Below are positions 18,116-27,556 of a stretch of 64,000 bases of DNA, piece by piece. The position numbers and the translations under genes were made by a program. Each line of letters opens with the position of its first letter. Within the stretch, counting starts at the first letter, position 1. Origin of the DNA: Brevundimonas alba (GTDB lineage Bacteria > Pseudomonadota > Alphaproteobacteria > Caulobacterales > Caulobacteraceae); assembly GCF_011927945.1 (NCBI RefSeq), contig NZ_JAATJM010000002.1, forward strand, positions 806,001-870,000, given 5' to 3'. The notes beneath the pieces were generated by a model. It worked only from the letters and a program-made list of their open reading frames with translations, was not told the DNA's origin and ran no database searches.

Positions 18116-19071
18116 TCGTAGGCCCCCATCCGCTTCGCCACCGCCAGCTGGACCAGCGTCACCGCCAGAATGCAGATGAACAGCACGAAGGCCACCGCGC
18201 TGGCGGAACCGAGATTCCACCATTTGAAGCCCTCTTCGTACATGAAGTAGAGCACCGTCACGGTCGACTGCGCCGGTCCGCCCTGGGTCATCACATAGGG
18301 CTCGGCGAACAGCTGGAAGAAGCCGGCGACCGAGATGATCGAAACCAGCAGCAGGGTCGGCGCGATGGCCGGCAGGGTGACGTTGGTGAACCGCTTCCAC
18401 GCCCCCGCCCCGTCGATCCGCGCCGCCTCATAGAGGTCGTCCGGCACGGTTTGAAGAACCGCGAGGAAGATCAGCATGTTGTAGCCGAAGATCTTCCACA
18501 CCACGAACATCAGGATGGCCGGAATGGAGTTCTCCGGCTGGCCCAGCCAGTCCACCGGCGGCAGGCCGACGCTGGCGATGGCCCAGTTGATGACGCCGTA
18601 GCGGGTGTGCAGCAGGTAGTTCCACAGCACCGCCGTGGCGACCAGAGTGGTCACATAGGGGGCGAAGAACATCACCCGCCACAGCGGCCGCCACTTCACC
18701 ACCCGCGCGTTCAGGATCACCGCCGCCGCCAGCGACGCCGCGATCGACAGCGGCACCCCCAGCACGGCGAACAGGCCCGTATTCTTCATAGCCCCCCAGA
18801 ACAGCGGATTGGCGAACAGCCGCTCGTAGTTTTGCAGGCCGACGAAGCGGACGTTGTGCAGGTCTGCCAGCGCATAGATGTCGAAGTCCGTGAGGCTCAG
18901 CAGCAGGGCCGCGAACACGGGAATGGCGAAGAAGACGCCGATGGCGATCAGCGCCGGCGCGACGAAGCCCCACGCCGCCCGCTCGCGCGACAGCGCCGTG
19001 CCCGGTCGCCGGCGCGGCGGGGCGGCGGCCTCGGCCTCGACCTTGGCCATATTCAGCCGGACGTCGGTCAT
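18112..19071 (-). CDS. ABC sugar transporter permease, MalF type
   Basis: The 319-residue partner permease has a cytoplasmic N-terminus rich in Ala, Pro and Arg, then about six membrane segments and the EAA loop EAARIDGAGAWKRFTNVTLP. The start at 19071 overlaps the stop of the substrate-binding protein by four bases; the longer open frame upstream runs antisense-like within that gene and is not used. Together with the MalG-type permease and the binding protein it forms an importer that lacks a linked ATPase and probably uses a shared MsmK/UgpC-type ATPase encoded elsewhere. Confidence 0.9.
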   Translation of the reverse strand: MTDVRLNMAKVEAEAAAPPRRRPGTALSRERAAWGFVAPALIAIGVFFAIPVFAALLLSLTDFDIYALADLHNVRFVGLQNYERLFANPLFWGAMKNTGLFAVLGVPLSIAASLAAAVILNARVVKWRPLWRVMFFAPYVTTLVATAVLWNYLLHTRYGVINWAIASVGLPPVDWLGQPENSIPAILMFVVWKIFGYNMLIFLAVLQTVPDDLYEAARIDGAGAWKRFTNVTLPAIAPTLLLVSIISVAGFFQLFAEPYVMTQGGPAQSTVTVLYFMYEEGFKWWNLGSASAVAFVLFICILAVTLVQLAVAKRMGAYE

Positions 19072-20339
19072 GCCCTGCCCCGCTCCATCATCCAGCGCCG
19101 CTTCTCCAGCAGCCGGTCGGCGCGACGGTCGATCTCGGCGCCCGCGGCCTCGGGCGTGTACTCGCCGCGGACCATCCGCTCGGCCACGATCTGCATCTCG
19201 GTGACGATCCGTTCCCACTCCGGCACCTTGGGTACGGCCTTGGCGCGCGACAGCTGGCCCTTGAAGGCGGCGATATAGGGATCGTCGGCGACCGACGGGG
19301 TTGCCCAGGCGCTCTCCCGCGCGGGAAGGTCCCCGGTGATGACATTGAACCGCGCCTGCACCGCCGGATCGGACAGGAACCGCACCAGCTTCCACGCCGC
19401 CTCCTGACGCGGCGACGAGCGATAGACCACCAGCGATGACCCGCCCGGCGCCGAGGCTCCCGGCCCTGTCGGGCCCGGTACGCCCGAAGTCATCCAGCGA
19501 GTCTCCGGCTTCAGCCGGTTCTTGAACTCGCCGATGGTCCATGGACCGGAGAAGTAGAAGCTGAACCAGCCGCGCTCGAACTCGGTCCAGACGTTGGATA
19601 TCTGCGCGGCCGAGGCCACGGGCGCGAGGCCCTCGTCGAACAGGCTCTTGTAGAAGGCCAGTGCCGCGACGAACGACGCGCTGGAGAAATTTCCGCGCGT
19701 GTCCTCATCCTTCAGCAGCGGCTCCTCGCCCTGAAGGCCGAAGGTCAGCAACTGCTCGAACTCGTTCAGCGGCAGCAGGACAGCGAACTTGTCGGCCCCC
19801 GCCCGCCGCTTGACCGCGTGCATAGCCTCTTTCCACCCGACCCAGGTCTGCGGCACCGCGCCGTGGCCCGCCTGCTCCAGCAGATCGCTGCGGTAGAACA
19901 GCAACCGCGTATCGACATACCAGGGCGTGGCCACCGGGCGTCCGTCGATGCGGTTCGTCTCCAGCACGGCCGGGAACTGGTCCGTCAGCAGGTCGCCTGC
20001 GACTGACGGCAGCGGCGAGATCGCGCCGATGGCCGCCATCTCCGACACCCAGGTATTGCCGACCTGGCTGAGGTCCGGCAGCGAGTCGCCCGCATAGGCC
20101 GTCAGCAGCTTCTGGTGCGCCGCCGTCCACGGCAGGGCCTGGACATCCACCTTGATCCCGGGGTTCAGCCGTTCGAACTCGGGCAGGATCTGCGGGACGT
20201 TCGTCGCCTCATTGCCCATGGCCCAGAAGCTCAGCCGGGTGATCCCGTCGTCACGCCTTCCGCAACCCGCCAGACCAGACGCCGCCGCCCCGGCCATGAG
20301 GCCGAGCGCCGTCCGACGATCCGGCCGCGCTTGCGTCAT
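19068..20339 (-). CDS. ABC sugar transporter substrate-binding lipoprotein
   Basis: The 423-residue family 1 extracellular solute-binding protein starts with a twin-arginine-like, lipobox-ending leader (RRTALGLMAGAAASGLAGC, Cys26). The mature part has the typical features: LSFWAMGNEATNVPQILPEFERLNPGIKVDV at the start, GSSLVVYRSSPRQEAAWKLVRFL in the C-lobe. It would deliver an oligosaccharide to the two permeases. Both ends overlap neighbouring genes by four bases, so the genes from the glycanase to MalG are tightly coupled. Confidence 0.92.
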   Translation of the reverse strand: MTQARPDRRTALGLMAGAAASGLAGCGRRDDGITRLSFWAMGNEATNVPQILPEFERLNPGIKVDVQALPWTAAHQKLLTAYAGDSLPDLSQVGNTWVSEMAAIGAISPLPSVAGDLLTDQFPAVLETNRIDGRPVATPWYVDTRLLFYRSDLLEQAGHGAVPQTWVGWKEAMHAVKRRAGADKFAVLLPLNEFEQLLTFGLQGEEPLLKDEDTRGNFSSASFVAALAFYKSLFDEGLAPVASAAQISNVWTEFERGWFSFYFSGPWTIGEFKNRLKPETRWMTSGVPGPTGPGASAPGGSSLVVYRSSPRQEAAWKLVRFLSDPAVQARFNVITGDLPARESAWATPSVADDPYIAAFKGQLSRAKAVPKVPEWERIVTEMQIVAERMVRGEYTPEAAGAEIDRRADRLLEKRRWMMERGRA

Positions 20340-21784
20340 GCCCGGTCCAGCCAGCCGCCGGTGAAGCCGGCCCGCTTGAGCCCCCGCACGAGGTTGGCCT
20401 CCCGTCGCATCCGCCGCCAGACGGCGTCGGAGCGGGCGTTCTCGATCTGGATCACGATCGGCCCCTGATCGATGCCGAGGTAGTCGCCGTCGACCCAGCC
20501 CACGCCCGGCACGATCCGGCCATGCTGCAGGCGGCCCTGACGCTCGGTCAGGGTCGGGTTGAACGAATCCATGAAGCCGAACTCGGTGTAGATGCCGGCT
20601 CCGTAGCGCGCCTTCATCGCCTTCAGGCAGGCCGTCACCTCGGCCGGAGCGAAGGGGAAGGAAGCCATGGCCGCCGTGGGCGCGATGGTTCCGTCGTCGC
20701 GCTCGCCCGGCCCACGGGCGGAATAGCTGAAGAACTCACGCTCGCGCCCGGCGATCGTCTGTTTGAAGTCGCCCGGGCCGTCGCAGGCGGTCAGGCCCCA
20801 GACGTCGGCGGAATAGCCGGCCCAACCCATCGGGTTGTCGACGGCGTATTTCCGCTGCGCCTGAACGGCCCGCTCGCTGTTGATGCGGTAGTCGAACATC
20901 TCGCCCGTCTGGCGGATTTTCGCCCGCGTCCAAGGGTCGTGAATGCCGCCGAAGTCGACATACATGTGGCTGTACTGGTGACCGAACAGCGGCGCGAACG
21001 CGAGGTGCGCCGGGCCCCATCGGTCGGTCCAGCTCTGGTCATAGACGCTGCACCACTCATCCCAGACCGCGGCCGGGACCGGATGCGTCGGGCTGCCGAT
21101 GGCCAGCAGCAGGACCAGCATGCCCTCGTTGTAGATGTGCCAGTCAGAGGGGATGAAACCGGTCTCGGGATGCCAGCCCATCGAGATGCGGTTGGGCCGC
21201 ACCACGGCCCAATCCCACTCCACCCGTTCGTAGACCGCCTGCGCCAGCCGCCGGATCTCGGCCTCGTCGGCATGGTCGCCGTCGAACCACTGCGCCGCGA
21301 ACAGCATGCCGCCCAGCAGCAGCGTGGTATCGACGGTCGACAGTTCGGTGCGCCCGAACCGGTGGCCCGTCTTCATGTCGAGGAAGTGGTAGAAGAAGCC
21401 CTTGTAGCCTGTGACCCCGGTCGCCTGCGGCCCCTGCGGCGCGTCATGGAAAAAGCGGATGGTGTTCAGCGTGCGCTGACGGGCCTCCTCCCGGCTCATC
21501 CAGCCCCGCTCGACCCCGATGGGCCAGCAGGTCAGGGCGAAACCCACCGCCGCGACAGAGCAGAACGACTCCGTCGGCCAACGGTCCGGGGTGAGGCCAG
21601 TCTCGCGCGGCGTCACATGCACGAACCAGTCGAAGGTCCGCTTCTGCAGTTCGTCGATTTCCGGATCGATCCGTGGCGGGGATGTCCCCATGTCGCCGAT
21701 GGCCTGCTGGATCGCGCAACCGGACAGGCCCAACACGGCCGACGCCGCGACCGTGGAGCCCATCAGAAACCGGCGTCGATCCAT
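20336..21784 (-). CDS. Glycoamylase/GH144-like glycoside hydrolase, lipoprotein
   Basis: The 482-residue protein matches the Glycoamylase (PF10091) family that includes GH144 endo-beta-1,2-glucanases. Recognisable blocks are PTESFCSVAAVGFAL, YKGFFYHFLDM, MGWHPETGFIP, YNEGMLVLLLAIGSPTHPVP, FGHQYSHMYVDFGGIHD, DGTIAPTAAMASFPFAP and LGIDQGPIVIQIEN. The leader has RRRFLM (Tat-like) and a lipobox LSGC. I start at 21784; ATGs at 21793 and 21799 are possible. It would cut a beta-glucan in the periplasm for uptake by the adjacent importer. Activity on beta-1,2-glucan is inferred from the family and not shown. Confidence 0.85.
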   Translation of the reverse strand: MDRRRFLMGSTVAASAVLGLSGCAIQQAIGDMGTSPPRIDPEIDELQKRTFDWFVHVTPRETGLTPDRWPTESFCSVAAVGFALTCWPIGVERGWMSREEARQRTLNTIRFFHDAPQGPQATGVTGYKGFFYHFLDMKTGHRFGRTELSTVDTTLLLGGMLFAAQWFDGDHADEAEIRRLAQAVYERVEWDWAVVRPNRISMGWHPETGFIPSDWHIYNEGMLVLLLAIGSPTHPVPAAVWDEWCSVYDQSWTDRWGPAHLAFAPLFGHQYSHMYVDFGGIHDPWTRAKIRQTGEMFDYRINSERAVQAQRKYAVDNPMGWAGYSADVWGLTACDGPGDFKQTIAGREREFFSYSARGPGERDDGTIAPTAAMASFPFAPAEVTACLKAMKARYGAGIYTEFGFMDSFNPTLTERQGRLQHGRIVPGVGWVDGDYLGIDQGPIVIQIENARSDAVWRRMRREANLVRGLKRAGFTGGWLDRA

Positions 21785-21873
21785 GGGCTCCATCCTCATA
21801 CTCAAAGACTGGTTCGTCAAAGAAATCGGCCGCCCCCCGCGCATGGCGGGAGGCGGCCGTCAGTTTCAGCCGA

Positions 21874-24861
21874 TCAGAAGCTGTAGCGCAGACCGACCTG
21901 CAGGCTGCGCGTGGGCAGGAACTGGGCCCGCGGATCGCCGTAGTCGGCGGAGCACAGGCACTGCTCGAAGCCCGAGTAGTTCTTGAAGTTGAAGACGTTG
22001 ATGGCGTCGACGATCAGTTCCAGATTCTGGCCCGGGATGAACTCGAAGGACTTCGTCAGGCGCAGGTCCAGCTGACGGTAGGCCCAGGCGTTCGGGATGA
22101 TGAAGCTGTACTTCTCGGGACGGCCGCCGTTCCAGCAGATGTCCGGGTTCGACGGATCCGGCCGCGGCGCGGACGGGCAGACGAACTGGGTGAACGGCAG
22201 GCCGGAGCCCAGCGTCAGGATGCCCGACAGGCGGAAGTCCATCGGCAGGCCGACAATACCGGAGGCCACGATGCGGTGACGCTCGTCCTGGTTGGTCGGG
22301 TAGAAGTACGACTGGCCGGGGGTGTTGTAGTCGAAGTCGAACCCGCCGATGCCGCCGTCGCGGCTGCCGTTCCGTTCAGCGTCCGAGAGGGTGTAGCTGA
22401 AGGACATGCCCCAGCGGTCTTCCGCGTTGTAGGGCTTGTCGACAGTCAGATACATCGCCTTGAACGTCTGCTCCGCGTCGTGGTTGGAGAAGAAGATCAG
22501 GTTGCGGAACTCGGGGAAGCCGACCGAAGTCGGCGTCGGGCCGCCGAAGCGGTTGCCGGTCTCCGAACCCGCGTTGGCGATGTACCAGGCGAACAGGTTC
22601 TCGGTCTTGCCGTAGGCGAAGGTCAGCGCCGTCTGGAAGTCGCCGAACTTCTGGCGGACACCCAGGTTGTACTGATCCGTGCGCGGCGGCTCGGCGTCGT
22701 TCTTGACCAGGAAGACCTCACCCGCACCCGGCGCCGCCGCCAGCAGCGGGTCCAGCCCGGCCGGCGTCAGATAGATCGGGTTCCAGGCGACGGTATTGAC
22801 CCCGCCCCGCATGCCGCCGGCCTGCGAGAAGAAGATCTCCTTGTTGAACTGGGTCGGCTTGAAGCGCTCGTCGAAGGCGAAGTTGAAGCCGATCCGGTCG
22901 TAGTAGCGGCCGGCGCCGCCGAAGATCACCGTCCGCTCGTCGCCGAACACGTCGTAGCTGAAGCCGATCCGGGGCTGGAAGGCGCCGGTGAAGGCGTCGC
23001 GGCCGTCGGTCACATAGTCAGCCGGGTCGAAGTACGACGGGAAGTCGTAGCCCGGCAGGTTCTGGATGGCCGTCAGCATGTCGCGGATGTTCTGCGGCGT
23101 CTCGTAGTCGTTGTTGACCGCGTTGTCCTCGTAGTCCCAGCGGATGCCGAGGTTCAGTTCCAGCTGATCCGTGATCTGCCAGTCGTCCTGCAGGTACAGG
23201 CCGATGACGTTGTTCGTCACGTCCGCGGGGGCCACCAGTGCGCCAAGCTCGACCCGCACCGGAATGTCGATGCTGCCGTTGATCTCCGGACGGGCGTCGA
23301 CGTCGAAGATGAACTGCGGGTTCCGGCCGAAGCGCTTGTCCACGTAATAGTTCTGGTTCGAATATTTCACGCCCAGCTTGACGGTGTGCATGCCGTTCCA
23401 GTCGATGTCGTGGAACGTCAGGTCATCCTTGAACGTCCAGTTGGTCTGGCGGATGTCCTGGTTGTTGCTCTGCCCGCCGGTGTTGAACACCGTGTCCTCG
23501 CGGTTGAACACATTGTACTGGAAGCCCGGAGCCGGGTTGTCGTCGCGGAAGATCACATACGACCGGCCGTAGTCGCTGAAGTTCAGCGCCGTCGGGTTGT
23601 AGGTGTACTCGTAGAAGTCGAGTTGCGCTTCGTTGAGGAAGTTGTCGGCCTGGAACTGGTGACGGGCCACGACCGAGATCGTCTCGACGTTCACCGCATT
23701 GGCGCGCGAATAGGCGTTGATGCCGCCGAAATCGCGGATGTCCTGCTCGGTGCGGTAGGTGGCGCTGATGTCCAGCCGCTGGCGGTCGTCGATCGACCAC
23801 GACAGCTTGCCGAAGAACAGATCTTCCTCGAACGGAGCGTCGAAGGTGCCGGTGTCGGCGCCGAACAGCGGCGCATACGCCGCGCGGTTCAGAACAACCG
23901 TGTTGCGGCGAGTCTCGTCCTTGCGCTCATAGGCGCCGAAGAAGTGCAGCCGGTCCTCGATGATCGGACCGCCCAGCGAGGCGCCGTACTGCAGGCGCTC
24001 GACGCCCACTTCGCGGCCGAAGGCGTCTTCCTGGGTCCAGCCGGCGTCCTGATAGGTGACGAAGGCGTCTCCGGAGAAGTCGTTGGTGCCCGAACGCGTC
24101 ACCGAGGTGATGATCGAGGACGAGGCCTGCTCGTACTCGGCCTTGAAGTTCTGGGATATGACCCGGAACTCCTGGATGGCGACCTGCGGGAACGGGTTGC
24201 CGCGGCTGTCGTCCTGACCGCCCACGCCGCCGTCGATGATCGTCGACTTCTGGTTCTGGCCGTCGATGAAGACGTTGATGGCCGAAGCGCCCTGACCGCC
24301 GGCGGAAATGGTCCGCTCGGTCTCGCCTTCCGTCACGCGCACGCCCGGAGCCAGGGCGGCGAAGTTCAGGAAGTTGCGGCTGATCTGCGGCAGGTTGTTG
24401 ATCTGGGTCTGGCTGACGTTGGTCGCCACTTCCGAGGTACGGACCTCGAAGATGCGGCGGCCGGTGACGATGACGTCGCCGACATCCGTCGCCCCATCCG
24501 CCACGACGGTCGAGCCGGCGCCGACATCGAGGTCGAGCGTCGCCACCTGACCCAGCGAAACGGTCACGGTGTCCTCGACGGACTGACCGTCCGCGGTGCT
24601 CACCGAGATCTGGTAGGTGCCCGGACGGAGGCCCGGAATGACATAGCCGCCGTCCGCGCCGATGCGGCCGCGGCTGACGTAGCCGGTGGAGACTTCGGTC
24701 GCGGTGACCGTGCCGGCGGTTTCGACGGCCTGGCCTTCATAGACGGTGCCGCGGAGGGTCGAGCTGGCGACCTGTGCGGATGCGCCGCCGGCCGCGGCCA
24801 GCGAAATCGCGACGGCGAGGGCCGATGCGGCCCCCAGATACACTTTGGACTTGCGGGTCAT
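21874..24861 (-). CDS. TonB-dependent outer-membrane receptor with carboxypeptidase-regulatory-like domain
   Basis: This 995-residue receptor has a signal peptide ending near residue 30, a carboxypeptidase-regulatory-like beta-sandwich (about 33-112; STLRGTVYEGQ, GGYVIPGLRPGTYQISV), a plug domain (FINFAALAPGV-like region, VFIDGQNQK, DDSRGNPFPQVAIQEFRV) and a barrel that ends in the canonical VGLRYSF. It resembles the sugar-oligomer receptors of Caulobacterales and Xanthomonadales. Its start overlaps the lacI-type stop (ATGA). The 89-base gap to the glycanase is the only sizeable gap in the operon and may hold a processing or promoter site. Confidence 0.92.
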   Translation of the reverse strand: MTRKSKVYLGAASALAVAISLAAAGGASAQVASSTLRGTVYEGQAVETAGTVTATEVSTGYVSRGRIGADGGYVIPGLRPGTYQISVSTADGQSVEDTVTVSLGQVATLDLDVGAGSTVVADGATDVGDVIVTGRRIFEVRTSEVATNVSQTQINNLPQISRNFLNFAALAPGVRVTEGETERTISAGGQGASAINVFIDGQNQKSTIIDGGVGGQDDSRGNPFPQVAIQEFRVISQNFKAEYEQASSSIITSVTRSGTNDFSGDAFVTYQDAGWTQEDAFGREVGVERLQYGASLGGPIIEDRLHFFGAYERKDETRRNTVVLNRAAYAPLFGADTGTFDAPFEEDLFFGKLSWSIDDRQRLDISATYRTEQDIRDFGGINAYSRANAVNVETISVVARHQFQADNFLNEAQLDFYEYTYNPTALNFSDYGRSYVIFRDDNPAPGFQYNVFNREDTVFNTGGQSNNQDIRQTNWTFKDDLTFHDIDWNGMHTVKLGVKYSNQNYYVDKRFGRNPQFIFDVDARPEINGSIDIPVRVELGALVAPADVTNNVIGLYLQDDWQITDQLELNLGIRWDYEDNAVNNDYETPQNIRDMLTAIQNLPGYDFPSYFDPADYVTDGRDAFTGAFQPRIGFSYDVFGDERTVIFGGAGRYYDRIGFNFAFDERFKPTQFNKEIFFSQAGGMRGGVNTVAWNPIYLTPAGLDPLLAAAPGAGEVFLVKNDAEPPRTDQYNLGVRQKFGDFQTALTFAYGKTENLFAWYIANAGSETGNRFGGPTPTSVGFPEFRNLIFFSNHDAEQTFKAMYLTVDKPYNAEDRWGMSFSYTLSDAERNGSRDGGIGGFDFDYNTPGQSYFYPTNQDERHRIVASGIVGLPMDFRLSGILTLGSGLPFTQFVCPSAPRPDPSNPDICWNGGRPEKYSFIIPNAWAYRQLDLRLTKSFEFIPGQNLELIVDAINVFNFKNYSGFEQCLCSADYGDPRAQFLPTRSLQVGLRYSF

Positions 24862-25934
24862 TGCGGGTTCTCCCCCTTCAGAGATGATGTGCCGGCGGCT
24901 TCGCGGGCGCGTTCGCCGGAGTTGGTTCGGGCCTGTGTCGCCGGGTTGCTTGACGGGCGTACGACCAGTTCGGGCCGGACGACCTCGCAGGCGGTGTCGG
25001 CGACGGCTTCGCCCGCTGCGTTGATCAGGCGGACGAGGCGCTCGAGCGCGCTCCGTCCGGTTTCTGCGATGTTGATTCTGAGCGTGGTAAGGCCGGGCCG
25101 CATCAGGCCCGCGATCGGCACGTCATCGAAGCCGACCAGAGCCACGTCGTCAGGCACGGACAGGCCTGCGTCCTGCAGCGCCAGCATGGCGCCCACCGCC
25201 ATCATGTCGTTGCCGGCGAAGATGGCGTCGGGACGGTTCCGGCCGGCGACCAACTCAGCGCCCGCCCTGTGGCCTGAGGCCTGGGTAAAGGCGCCCTCGA
25301 CCACCGTGGTCGGCAGGTCGGCGTCGGCCATGGCCTGCAGATAGCCGGCGAGCCGGGTCTCGGCCTCAAGGTTTCCGGTCGGACCCGAGATGTGCGCGAT
25401 GCGCCGCCGTCCGGTGGCGATCAGATGCTCGACCGCCTGAACCGCCCCGCCGTGGTTGTCGACGACGATAGACGGACGGCCCGCGTCGGCGCCGCCGTTC
25501 ATCAGCAGGATCGGCAGGCGACCAGCGAGGCTGGACGCCAGATTGGCCGCGTCGAGATGGGGCGACAGCACGATCAGGCCGTCCACCCGCCCGCGCATCG
25601 AGCGGATCGCGGCCGACGCCTCTTCCGCGTCGTCGTGCGAACTGGAAACGATCAGGTGATAGCCGAACGCCCGCGCCGCCACGTCCATGCCGCGGATCAG
25701 CTCGGAGAAGAACTCGCCGTACAGGTCCGGCAGGATGACGCCGATCGTCTGCGTCTTGCTGGTCGACAGGCTGCGCGCGCCGGAGTGGGGCACGTACTGC
25801 AGCGCCTCGACAGCCTCCAGCACCTTCTTGCGGGTCGAATCGGTGACCGGGCCGGCCCCCGTCAGCACGCGGGACACCGACGCCACGGACACATCCGCCC
25901 GTTCAGCCACGTCACGGATCGTGGCGGCCTTCAT
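24858..25934 (-). CDS. LacI-family transcriptional regulator of the sugar operon
   Basis: The 358-residue protein has an N-terminal helix-turn-helix (TIRDVAERADVSVASVSRVL at residues 5-24), hinge helix region (ALQYVPHSGARSL) and a periplasmic-binding-protein-like effector domain (TIGVILPDLYGEFFSELIRG, FAGNDMMAVGAML, LVGFDDVPIAG). The ATG at 25934 gives the standard MKAATIRDVA start; the frame continues 12 codons upstream. It is the first gene of the operon and faces the GH1 gene across a 257-base gap with a LacI-type operator, so it probably represses both directions until an oligosaccharide binds. Confidence 0.92.
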   Translation of the reverse strand: MKAATIRDVAERADVSVASVSRVLTGAGPVTDSTRKKVLEAVEALQYVPHSGARSLSTSKTQTIGVILPDLYGEFFSELIRGMDVAARAFGYHLIVSSSHDDAEEASAAIRSMRGRVDGLIVLSPHLDAANLASSLAGRLPILLMNGGADAGRPSIVVDNHGGAVQAVEHLIATGRRRIAHISGPTGNLEAETRLAGYLQAMADADLPTTVVEGAFTQASGHRAGAELVAGRNRPDAIFAGNDMMAVGAMLALQDAGLSVPDDVALVGFDDVPIAGLMRPGLTTLRINIAETGRSALERLVRLINAAGEAVADTACEVVRPELVVRPSSNPATQARTNSGERAREAAGTSSLKGENPQ

Positions 25935-26042
25935 GCCGCCCGTTCCGCACGGGTTTTCGGGGTCGCCCAAGGCGCCAAAGTCTCACTCCCTGACAGGCCT
26001 GCAGTCCCGGCCCGCTTTCCGCGGGTCCGTCCGACAATTCCG

Positions 26043-26056
26043 TGTAACCGATTACA
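26043..26056. promoter_or_regulatory. LacI-family operator
   Basis: TGTAACCGATTACA is a 14-base near-palindrome with the central CG and TGTAA/TTACA arms typical of LacI-family operators; one base pair breaks the symmetry. It lies between the divergent lacI-type gene and the GH1 gene, about 110 bases before the former and 135 before the latter, and could control both. Confidence 0.75.
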
Positions 26057-26191
26057 TGACACACTAGCCATCGGCCCCGCAAGTGCCCTAGTTTGGACAC
26101 ATCGAGGTTGTGCTCACGGCGCTACACGCATAGGCGTTACCGCCCTCCCCGAGCCCTCTGTCAGTCAAATCGCGTCTCACGAGCCTTACAC

Positions 26192-27553
26192 ATGACCACG
26201 GAAACCGCCGGCAAGTATCTGTTTCCCGAAGGCTTCCTGTGGGGCGCGGCGACCGCCGCCTATCAGATCGAAGGCTCGTCAATGGCCGACGGAGCCGGCG
26301 CCTCGATCTGGGATCGGTTCAGCCACACCCCGGGCAATATGAAGGACGGCGACACGGGCGATGTGGCCTGCGACCACTACAAACGGTGGCGTGAGGACAT
26401 CCAGTTGATGAAACGGCTGAACCTCCAGGCCTACCGATTCTCGGTGAGCTGGAGCCGGGTGATGCCGGAGGGCCGCGGGGCCATCAATCCGAAGGGCATC
26501 GACTTCTACGACCGGCTCGTAGACGGCCTGCTCGAACAGGGCATCGAGCCGCTCTGCACCCTCTATCACTGGGACCTGCCCGCGGCGCTCGACGATCGCG
26601 GCGGCTGGCTCAATCCCGACATCGCCGACTGGTTCGCCGACTATGGCCAGGTCCTGTTCGAGAAGTTCAAGGGCCGGGTGAAGACCTGGGGCACGATCAA
26701 CGAGCCGTGGGTCATCGTCGACGGCGGCTATCTGCACGGCGCCCTCGCCCCCGGCCACCGCTCGGCCTTCGAGGCCATGATCGCCGGCCACAATGTGCTG
26801 CGCGCGCACGGCGCCGCGGTGAAGCGTTTCCGTCAGGTGGGCGAAGGCAAGATCGGCATCGTCCTCAACATCGAGCCGAAATACCCCGCCTCGGACAAGC
26901 CCGAGGACGAGGCCGCCCGCCGCCGCGCCGAGGCCCAGATGAACCGCTGGTTCCTCGACCCGCTGATGGGCCGCGGCTATCCGGAAGAACTGAAGGACGT
27001 CTATGGCGAGGCCTACCGCGAGTTCCCGCAGGAAGACTTCGACCTGATCGCCCAGCCGACCGACTGGATGGGGCTCAACTGGTACACCCGCGCCGTCCCC
27101 GAGAACGCGCCCGACGCCTGGCCGACCCGCTCGCGGCCGGTCAAACAGGTCCAGCACGCCCACACCGAGACCGGCTGGGAGGTCAATCCCCCCGCCCTGA
27201 CCGACACCCTCGTCTGGCTGCACGAACAGACCGGCGGCAAGCTGCCGCTGATGGTCACCGAGAACGGCTCGGCCTGGTACGATCCGCCCCACGCCATCGA
27301 CGGGCGCATTCACGACCCGATGCGCGTCGAATACCTGAAGAACCACCTCAAGGCCCTGCACGACGCCATCGGCAAGGGCGTTGACGTGCGCGGCTATATG
27401 GCCTGGTCGCTGCTCGACAATCTCGAATGGTCGCTGGGCTATTCCAAGCGGTTCGGCATCACCCACGTGAACTTCCAGACGCAGGAGCGGACCATCAAGG
27501 ACTCCGGCCTGCTCTACGCCGAGGTCATCAAGACCCACGGCGGGGTACTGTAG
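26192..27553 (+). CDS. GH1 beta-glucosidase
   Basis: This 453-residue cytoplasmic enzyme has the GH1 signatures: N-terminal FPEGFLWGAATAAYQIEG, acid/base Glu171 in TINEPW and nucleophile Glu357 in VTENGS. It has no signal peptide, so it would split imported disaccharides such as cellobiose, sophorose or gentiobiose to glucose. The ATG at 26192 gives the usual start; the frame is open 33 codons further upstream. It is divergent from the LacI-led operon and shares its operator, which places it in the same pathway. Confidence 0.93.
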   Translation: MTTETAGKYLFPEGFLWGAATAAYQIEGSSMADGAGASIWDRFSHTPGNMKDGDTGDVACDHYKRWREDIQLMKRLNLQAYRFSVSWSRVMPEGRGAINPKGIDFYDRLVDGLLEQGIEPLCTLYHWDLPAALDDRGGWLNPDIADWFADYGQVLFEKFKGRVKTWGTINEPWVIVDGGYLHGALAPGHRSAFEAMIAGHNVLRAHGAAVKRFRQVGEGKIGIVLNIEPKYPASDKPEDEAARRRAEAQMNRWFLDPLMGRGYPEELKDVYGEAYREFPQEDFDLIAQPTDWMGLNWYTRAVPENAPDAWPTRSRPVKQVQHAHTETGWEVNPPALTDTLVWLHEQTGGKLPLMVTENGSAWYDPPHAIDGRIHDPMRVEYLKNHLKALHDAIGKGVDVRGYMAWSLLDNLEWSLGYSKRFGITHVNFQTQERTIKDSGLLYAEVIKTHGGVL

Positions 27554-27556
27554 GCG

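Noticed and set aside
21673..25344. Very long open frame (over 1200 codons) on the plus strand opposite the TonB receptor
   Set aside because: It is antisense to a clear receptor gene, has no recognisable domain and is rich in Arg, Val, Gly and Ala, as expected for the mirror frame of GC-rich coding sequence.
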